From positions 1-11,605 of the forward strand of contig WRCR01000080.1 in NCBI GenBank assembly GCA_009783865.1: a stretch of DNA of 11,605 nt, written 5' to 3'. Below the pieces are notes generated by a model, which saw nothing but the letters and a program-made list of their open reading frames with translations, ran no database searches and was not told the origin of the DNA. The position numbers and the translations under genes were made by a program. Shown here one piece after another: positions 6,497-11,605 of this stretch. The DNA is from Planctomycetaceae bacterium (lineage in GTDB: Bacteria > Planctomycetota > Planctomycetia > Pirellulales > Thermoguttaceae). How positions within the stretch are numbered: position 1 is the first letter of the stretch; every line of letters starts with the position of its first letter.

Positions 6497-9400
6497 TCAG
6501 ATAAAATTCAGCAGCGACATCTGGAACATCATCGCTGCGGTCTGCATCGCCGCCTGATACGCAAGTTGCTGCGCCATATAGTTGAGAGACGCATCGGCAA
6601 AATCAATCCGCAGGGTTTGATTCAAAGTCGTTTCATGCAAAATGTTTTCCTCCGCCAGCCGGTCTGTAACCGTATCCAGTGTGTTCTGCATTATACCGAC
6701 TGTTGCCCGCGCATTTTTCATGCGCTCCGATGCATTATCGAGAAGTTGAGTCGCCCGCTCAATTTCCCGAATATCATTTTTCTCCATAGCGGCTTGCATC
6801 CGAATTAATGCCGTATAAAGCGAGTCCGCCTCTTTCGGATTTGCGTCAAATCCCGTCAACACATTGTTTGTGCCGCCGGATAACTGACCGCTGATAAGGT
6901 TCACTGCTCCGCTGCCGCTGCTTGTACTGCCGTCATTATTTATGCCGTTTTGTATGTCGAACATTGACAGTACTTGGTCGGAAGCACTGCTGCGGAAGGT
7001 TTCAATAATATCGTTTGCCGTCGTAACACCGGAATCGATTGCGAAAGTCAGCGTTCTTGCAGCAGCGTTGAATTCAAACGGCGGAACACCAGTCCCTTGC
7101 GGAACAAACTGTATTGTGTATCCGTTGGCATAAATCCCGCTGTTCTTTGAACGGACAAGCAGCGAACTGTTATCGGTATTAAAGTTCACAACCGCTGAAG
7201 CATTTTGTCCCGCAGAAACCTTGTCCCAACTTCCGTCCAGCGCAGCGTCGGCAAGTGCGGACTCGATGCTCCGATATTCTTCGCCTTGCTTGACCAATCC
7301 GAGTTCTATCGCAGCCGTTGAAAGCAGCGTTCTATCAACGCGTGTTGACGAACTGCCGAAAGTATTATCGATAAGTTGAATCCCGTTTCCGAATTCCGCA
7401 AGCATCGCAATAATGCCGTTTCCCTGATTATCGGGATGCTCATTGATGATTCGCAAAACATCGCCGATGGTGCGTGCATCGTGTATATCAATTTCCAAAA
7501 CAACGCCGTCATTTCTCGTGATGGTAAAATCGATACCGCCGTCAGTTCCGCCGCTTGTTATTGCTTTGCCGACATAAACAACGCCTGCGCCGGTATTTGC
7601 GCCGTTTGTTGTATCCAATGCGAGGTCAAACAATTCCTGCGGACCCGGCTGCGCATAAAATGCACTGACGATTTCACACGCCGTTGTTGCCCCCGGTACA
7701 ATTCCGATGCAGATGATTTTATTCGTCTCGTCAATCGAAAATGAAATTGCTCCGTTTGGGTCGGAAGTCGAAACGAAGTTTAGCGTCCAATCATTCCATA
7801 CTTTGCCTTCCTGCTTCGAGGTCAACAGCAAAGCACTGTTCGGCTGAATTCCGTTGTAAAGAGCCGATGCCGGTGTGCCGGGACCAGTGTAATCATTAAC
7901 GCCGCGATTGAAATCAAGGTCAGCAAGTTGCGTCTCCAAGTCCAGCGTTCTCAAACCGAGTTGATGAGCGGTTTGCCCGCCGTTTTCGCCGATGCAAAAA
8001 TCCGCTCCGCTGATTCGTGTCCTAATATCAAAACCGCTCTTTGACGCATTTATCGAAGCGGACAATCCGTATTGCGGGTCGTTCAGTTCGGCAAGCATAT
8101 CGTCAACCGTCTTGCAATCGGCAAACGATATGTTAAACGTTTTGCTGCCGTTGACTATCTGCAAGCCGGCTTTATCAAGTGCTTGTCCGTTTCCGTATTG
8201 AGTTGTGCCTTCAAGTACAACGAGTCCCGGCAAAAACGAAACATTCCCTGTTCCCGCTGAACCGCTTTTGGTTTGGTCGGAACCCGTCAACTCCGCATCA
8301 AAAGGCGGAATGCTTCCCGCTGCTGAAGCCGCATTAACCGCCTTAATAATATCGTTTGCAGAAGTGTGGTCGGGATGTATCCGCAACACGATTTGATTCT
8401 TTTCTTCGTCATACTCGGCGGACTCGCTTCCCGGTACAACATCTGGGTCGGCAATCACGGCAACCGATACGCCGTTCATGTTCCACGTTCTGCCGTTTGC
8501 ATCCGTAATAGTTTCGCCGTTCTGTTTTGCCAACAGCGTTATGTCGTTATTGTTTCCTGCGAACCGCAACTCTAGCCGCGCTTTGGAACCCAGTAGAGCA
8601 TCAAGCGGCGTTGTTGCGGAGACAGCAGGATTGACATCTGTTCCAAACAGCGGACTGTTAGCGGAAAAACTTGTCTTGAGCGGAAGACCGAGTTGACGTG
8701 CAACCATTCCTTTGCCGACTTCTGAAACAACAACGCTGCCCGCTGTATCCGGCGGCAGAGAAAGAACCAAACCGTGTTCCGTTAAATCGGCATTGACCGA
8801 AAAATGCGGATTTTTCATTCCGCTTATGGTATTGAGAACATCGCCTACCGTTGTGCAGGAACTCAAATCAATGTCAACGCTTACGAGATTCGAACCGTTT
8901 TGATAAGTCAGCCGTATTGAACCCTTTACGATTCCTTCTCCGCTGTTCAAGTCCGACAACCGTGTTTCGCGGCTGACAACCGGATTCACATCCCGAAGTC
9001 CGCGGACCGGTTCGGAAATCGCGCCGAAGACCTCCACACCGTTCATGTTGGACTGCGATAACAAATCGGTATCGCTCCATGAATGAACGTTATACTCTGT
9101 TCCCTTGTATAAAACGGAGTTCGAATTGGGTCCCCATTCAAACGGAAGTACTGAAGTAGTTGAACCGGCAAATACATAACGTCCGTTGTAAGAATAGTTT
9201 CCGAAATTGAACATCTGCTGCAAGACCTGCTTCGTTGACTCTGCAAGCGCAGCCCGCTCTGCATCGCTGGTTGTTGTGTTGACCGCATCCAATGCCATTC
9301 CGCGCACATCATCTAACATCGGTGTGAACTGCGACATAGTGCTGTCCGTTGCCGATAAGAAGCCGAGCGTTGAAGATAAGTTGATAACGTTCTGTGCTTT

Positions 9401-9598
9401 GCGTTCAATCTGCGACTGCACACTCAATGAGGTCGAAGCAAGATACGGTGAATCACTGCCGTAGCGGTACTGCCGCTGCGTTTGAATCTGCTCATTGTAC
9501 TTTGCAAGCAGCGACTGCGCACTGGTAACGTTGTTGTACGAGCGATTCGTCAACATCGGAATACTAATTCGATTCAAACCGAGCGGAACTACTGCCAT
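6497..9598 (-). CDS. flgL: Enlarged flagellar hook-filament junction protein FlgL
   Basis: FlgL (HAP3) is secreted through the flagellar export channel and joins the FlgK ring to the first flagellin subunits. The N-terminal helical region (about 15-145) reads SYNNVTSAQSLLAKYNEQI and then YNGRYVFAGS, typical of FlgL/flagellin. The C-terminal helices (about 925-1033) end in LNQTLRIDFADASLNYMAQQLAYQ and so on to the Phe-rich tail. At 1033 residues it is about three times enterobacterial FlgL length. The excess, about 214-910, is three alternating pairs of an A module resembling the flagellin IN motif and a B module. Such domains would project from the junction surface. It follows flgK by 7 bases with no clear Shine-Dalgarno sequence, so translation may depend on coupling to flgK. 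No frameshift or stop is seen across the long insert, so the gene appears functional. Confidence 0.92.
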   Translation of the reverse strand: MAVVPLGLNRISIPMLTNRSYNNVTSAQSLLAKYNEQIQTQRQYRYGSDSPYLASTSLSVQSQIERKAQNVINLSSTLGFLSATDSTMSQFTPMLDDVRGMALDAVNTTTSDAERAALAESTKQVLQQMFNFGNYSYNGRYVFAGSTTSVLPFEWGPNSNSVLYKGTEYNVHSWSDTDLLSQSNMNGVEVFGAISEPVRGLRDVNPVVSRETRLSDLNSGEGIVKGSIRLTYQNGSNLVSVDIDLSSCTTVGDVLNTISGMKNPHFSVNADLTEHGLVLSLPPDTAGSVVVSEVGKGMVARQLGLPLKTSFSANSPLFGTDVNPAVSATTPLDALLGSKARLELRFAGNNNDITLLAKQNGETITDANGRTWNMNGVSVAVIADPDVVPGSESAEYDEEKNQIVLRIHPDHTSANDIIKAVNAASAAGSIPPFDAELTGSDQTKSGSAGTGNVSFLPGLVVLEGTTQYGNGQALDKAGLQIVNGSKTFNISFADCKTVDDMLAELNDPQYGLSASINASKSGFDIRTRISGADFCIGENGGQTAHQLGLRTLDLETQLADLDFNRGVNDYTGPGTPASALYNGIQPNSALLLTSKQEGKVWNDWTLNFVSTSDPNGAISFSIDETNKIICIGIVPGATTACEIVSAFYAQPGPQELFDLALDTTNGANTGAGVVYVGKAITSGGTDGGIDFTITRNDGVVLEIDIHDARTIGDVLRIINEHPDNQGNGIIAMLAEFGNGIQLIDNTFGSSSTRVDRTLLSTAAIELGLVKQGEEYRSIESALADAALDGSWDKVSAGQNASAVVNFNTDNSSLLVRSKNSGIYANGYTIQFVPQGTGVPPFEFNAAARTLTFAIDSGVTTANDIIETFRSSASDQVLSMFDIQNGINNDGSTSSGSGAVNLISGQLSGGTNNVLTGFDANPKEADSLYTALIRMQAAMEKNDIREIERATQLLDNASERMKNARATVGIMQNTLDTVTDRLAEENILHETTLNQTLRIDFADASLNYMAQQLAYQAAMQTAAMMFQMSLLNFI
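6929..8959 (-). repeat. Three A/B protein-module repeats inside flgL
   Basis: A modules lie at residues about 214-304, 466-549 and 684-768. Each has a beta-rich start, a central TVGDVL-like helix (TVGDVLNTI, TVDDMLAEL, TIGDVLRII) and ends in QLGL or ELGL. B modules lie at about 336-437, 582-666 and 797-890. Each contains a hydrophobic strand pair and a T(S/T)A-(N/C)-(D/E)I helix (TSANDIIKAV, TTACEIVSAF, TTANDIIETF). The copies are diverged in sequence, which indicates old duplication. Boundaries were set by eye. Confidence 0.7.
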
Positions 9599-9605
9599 AA
9601 CTGTT

Positions 9606-11342
9606 CTACAACGAAATCAGCGTTTCCAGCATTGTGTTAATCATCGCAATAAATCTGGAATTCGCCTGATATGTTCTCTGATACATCATCATCATGATTG
9701 TTTCTTCGTCTATATTTACGCCGCTGATGGAGTCCCGCTGCGTTTGCAGGGACTGCTGATACAAAGTATCCGAAGCGGCAATCGACTTCACCGTATTACC
9801 GGAAAGCATTACGCTGCCCACAACACCGTTGTAAAAATCAGCGGCGGACTTTCCGTTAAACATTGCGTCCGGTTCAATACCTATCGCCGCCAGCGTAACG
9901 GAATTGTCGTTGTCGTTTCCAACACCGTTTGAACTTGCGGCAAACTTGCTGCCGTCATTCAAAACGATTTGATTTACTCCGACTGTTGCCGCCGATGTAC
10001 CCGTAAAAAATGTATTCAAACCGAAAGCAGATAAAAATCCGCTGCTGTCATCCGCAAAAGCAAATTGTATATTCGGCTGCTGCGATGTTATTTCGAGTTG
10101 CCCATGCAGATTAACTCTTGCCGACAAGTTTTCAATCGCATTGATAGCCGCTGCTACATCGTCAAGCGAAGTACCAACGGGTTCCGGTGCCGGCTTCAAC
10201 GAAAACGGATTAGACGCAACTTGTTCCGCAACCCGTATCGGTATTTCCGTTTGAGTCGTTATTCCTGTGCGGGTATCGTAATGCTGAACGATAAAACTGC
10301 CGTTTTGAATTTTCTGTTCCAAGTCAGCGGGATTTAACGGCTCATCAGGATTGTTTATCTGAACCGGCGAAAGGATATGACTGTAGCCGCTTAATCCTTG
10401 ACCGGAAGAATATACCTGATTGAACTTCGTTATGAGTCGGGAAGTAAAATCGTCAAGATTTTTTAGATAGCCGCCGAGTATTGTTTCATGCGCTTCATAC
10501 AATCCGAACACTGAACCGCTGCGGACATCAAGCGGCGATTTGACATCGCGGATACACAGAATCGCCTGCGGAATGTTTCCGGTACCGGTCTTTGTACCAA
10601 CTACAACGTTGTTTTGTACTCCGTCCGAAAGCAGTATATCTGAACCGCAGTATATCGTGATTTGTCCGTTGTCGGGATTTTCATTCGTCTTGATGTTGAT
10701 GTATTGCGACAGTTCCGATAGCGCAACTAGCCGCTGGTCGCGCAAGCCCAATGCCTGTTGTCCGTTGGATTCAACGGCGGTAATTTGCTTGTTGAGCGTA
10801 TTGATTGTTGTCAAAAGTTTATTGATTTCATCGGCGGCACTCCGCATCGTCTTATTAACATCGACCTGCATGTCCATTACCGCAAGCGCAAGCCGATTAA
10901 TATCTTCGGTCAGTTTTTTACCTTGTTCCGCCGCCATTTCGCGGTAAGTCACGTTCTCCGGCTGGTTGTTGATGTTGTCTATCGAATTGAAGAAATCCTT
11001 AATTGAACTGCTCAAGTCGCCGGCGGTTGTTTCATTGAGAAGTGCTTCCAAATATGTGTAGTACTGTTCCTGCGTTGCGGAGGACATAGCATCGCTTGTT
11101 GAAGTCCGAAGGCGTTCTTCGAGAAACTTGTCGATAACTTGTTCAACGCCTGCAACACTAACGCCGTTTCCGACAACGATTCCGCTTCCCAACTTTCGGG
11201 ATGTCTGCGTTTGCAAGTGCAGCGTTTCGCGGACATAGCCCGGCACATGTGCATTCGCAAGATTCTGTCCTGCAACCTGCATACCCAGTGACGCAGCGTT
11301 CAGCGAATTCGATGCTAAATGAAGGGAATCGTAAAGGTACAT
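9606..11342 (-). CDS. flgK: Flagellar hook-associated protein FlgK
   Basis: FlgK (HAP1) forms the ring between the hook and FlgL and is exported through the flagellar type III apparatus. The 578-residue length is close to typical FlgK. The N-terminus has the rod/hook family signature NLANAHVPGYVRE at 28-40, and the C-terminus has SGVNIDEE followed by MMYQRTYQANSRF (540-565), the shared terminal helix of hook-type proteins. A predicted coiled-coil-rich stretch lies at about 125-205 (EQGKKLTEDINRL and neighbours). It is the first gene of a flgK-flgL pair. ATG 11342 is the natural start because the family N-terminus begins there; only a weak GAG-containing Shine-Dalgarno sequence precedes it. 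I did not find a convincing sigma-28 or sigma-54 promoter in the 263 bases upstream, so the promoter may be a weak housekeeping one or lie beyond the window. Confidence 0.95.
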   Translation of the reverse strand: MYLYDSLHLASNSLNAASLGMQVAGQNLANAHVPGYVRETLHLQTQTSRKLGSGIVVGNGVSVAGVEQVIDKFLEERLRTSTSDAMSSATQEQYYTYLEALLNETTAGDLSSSIKDFFNSIDNINNQPENVTYREMAAEQGKKLTEDINRLALAVMDMQVDVNKTMRSAADEINKLLTTINTLNKQITAVESNGQQALGLRDQRLVALSELSQYINIKTNENPDNGQITIYCGSDILLSDGVQNNVVVGTKTGTGNIPQAILCIRDVKSPLDVRSGSVFGLYEAHETILGGYLKNLDDFTSRLITKFNQVYSSGQGLSGYSHILSPVQINNPDEPLNPADLEQKIQNGSFIVQHYDTRTGITTQTEIPIRVAEQVASNPFSLKPAPEPVGTSLDDVAAAINAIENLSARVNLHGQLEITSQQPNIQFAFADDSSGFLSAFGLNTFFTGTSAATVGVNQIVLNDGSKFAASSNGVGNDNDNSVTLAAIGIEPDAMFNGKSAADFYNGVVGSVMLSGNTVKSIAASDTLYQQSLQTQRDSISGVNIDEETIMMMMYQRTYQANSRFIAMINTMLETLISL

Positions 11343-11469
11343 ATCTCAAGGAATAAAAGTAAAAACACTCTCAATATGTATAATCGGATTTTACGGTGCA
11401 ACCTCTACATTTAGATCAACCGGAATAGTTTTATCCGTATATTTTGCCTAAATTTCCGTCTCATAAGAC

Positions 11470-11497
11470 CGGGATACTTTTGTATCCCGCTCTTTTT
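11470..11497 (+). terminator. Strong intrinsic terminator facing away from flgK
   Basis: CGGGATAC (11470-11477), loop TTTT and GTATCCCG (11482-11489) form a perfect 8-base-pair stem, followed by CTC and five T residues (11493-11497). The T-run makes it a terminator for plus-strand transcription. In the flgK direction the hairpin is followed by mixed sequence and would not terminate. No plus-strand gene is visible to its left. Confidence 0.7.
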
Positions 11498-11526
11498 CAC
11501 CGGCTATGGTAATCGATGAAAAAACA

Positions 11527-11535
11527 TGATAAAAT
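11527..11535 (+). promoter_or_regulatory. Possible extended -10 promoter pointing off the right edge
   Basis: TG-A-TAAAAT at 11527-11535 matches the extended -10 pattern. No good -35 box lies 16-18 bases upstream. It would start a transcript near 11542 running out of the window, with a possible ribosome binding site at the very end. Weak evidence. Confidence 0.3.
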
Positions 11536-11605
11536 ACCTGCGTATACTCAAAACGACATGAAAATGCTTTTTTTCGATTGAAATTAATTTTCAAGCAAAG
11601 GAATC

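Larger units (their letters stand above)
11343..11605. other. Gene-free region upstream of flgK
   Basis: No open reading frame of believable length is visible on either strand in these 263 bases. The region holds the upstream control DNA of flgK, an outward-facing terminator (11470-11497), a possible extended -10 promoter pointing right (11527-11535) and an AT-rich dyad TTGAAA-TTAAT-TTTCAA (11578-11594). AAGGA at 11598-11602 could be the ribosome binding site of a plus-strand gene just past the edge. Confidence 0.5.

Noticed and set aside
6382..6633. 14-base exact repeat ATTCAAAGTCGTTT at 6382-6395 and 6620-6633, inside and beyond the flgL end
   Set aside because: The flanks do not align convincingly and one such match in a window this size can occur by chance, so a partial flgL duplication is not supported.
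7376..7744. Plus-strand reading frame of 122 codons opposite flgL
   Set aside because: It is a mirror of a well-supported coding region on the minus strand and has no recognisable protein features.
11376..11414. 12-codon plus-strand reading frame ahead of the terminator (leader peptide idea)
   Set aside because: There is no ribosome site at proper spacing and no run of regulatory codons; the length is expected by chance.
11343..11605. Sigma-28 or sigma-54 promoter for flgK
   Set aside because: Candidate TAAA/CCGAT and TTGCAC patterns have wrong spacing or poor match, so no call was made.

Overview
The window looks like a chromosomal segment from a flagellated bacterium, most likely in or near the Planctomycetes (PVC group). 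That placement is an inference from family resemblance: an IS1-like transposase remnant, an M48 protease that opens like the planctomycete-type proteins I recall (N-terminus MNFFEQQQKAR), a Tat-exported FAD-binding protein and a very large FlgL. No rRNA, tRNA or taxonomic marker is present to confirm it. Base composition looks moderate and even, and nothing suggests a phage or a large island.

Left part (1-995): a decayed IS1-like transposase on the minus strand (96-856) keeps its zinc-ribbon start and its C-terminal motif, but the catalytic middle is nearly all gone. Positions 1-95 and 857-984 hold no gene I can support. Middle left (985-4693): a consensus-like promoter drives a plus-strand pair. 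The first gene is a multi-domain signalling protein (degenerate receiver, PAS, GAF, helical region, receiver) whose C-terminal receiver has Asn where the phosphorylated Asp should be. Fourteen bases later comes an HtpX-like M48 membrane metalloprotease with a TerB-like helical C-terminus. The pair suggests a sensing module linked to membrane protein quality control.

Middle (4694-4870): a palindromic repeat element built from ATTCCCG/CGGGAAT arms lies in the gap between converging genes. Next (4871-6274, minus) is a Tat-exported FAD-dependent oxidoreductase with its own strong promoter and a ribosome binding site.

Right part (6497-11342, minus): flgK followed by flgL, 7 bases apart, encode the two hook-filament junction proteins. 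FlgL is about three times the usual length because of an insert made of three alternating A/B modules. Upstream of flgK (11343-11605) there is no gene, but a strong intrinsic terminator faces away from flgK with no visible plus-strand gene feeding it, and a possible outward promoter points off the right edge.

The ordinary content is flagellar genes, a protease and an oxidoreductase. The points most worth a second look are the phosphoacceptor-less regulator paired with the M48 protease, the modular FlgL expansion, the palindromic repeat and the orphan terminator. I see no convincing new defence or mobile system.
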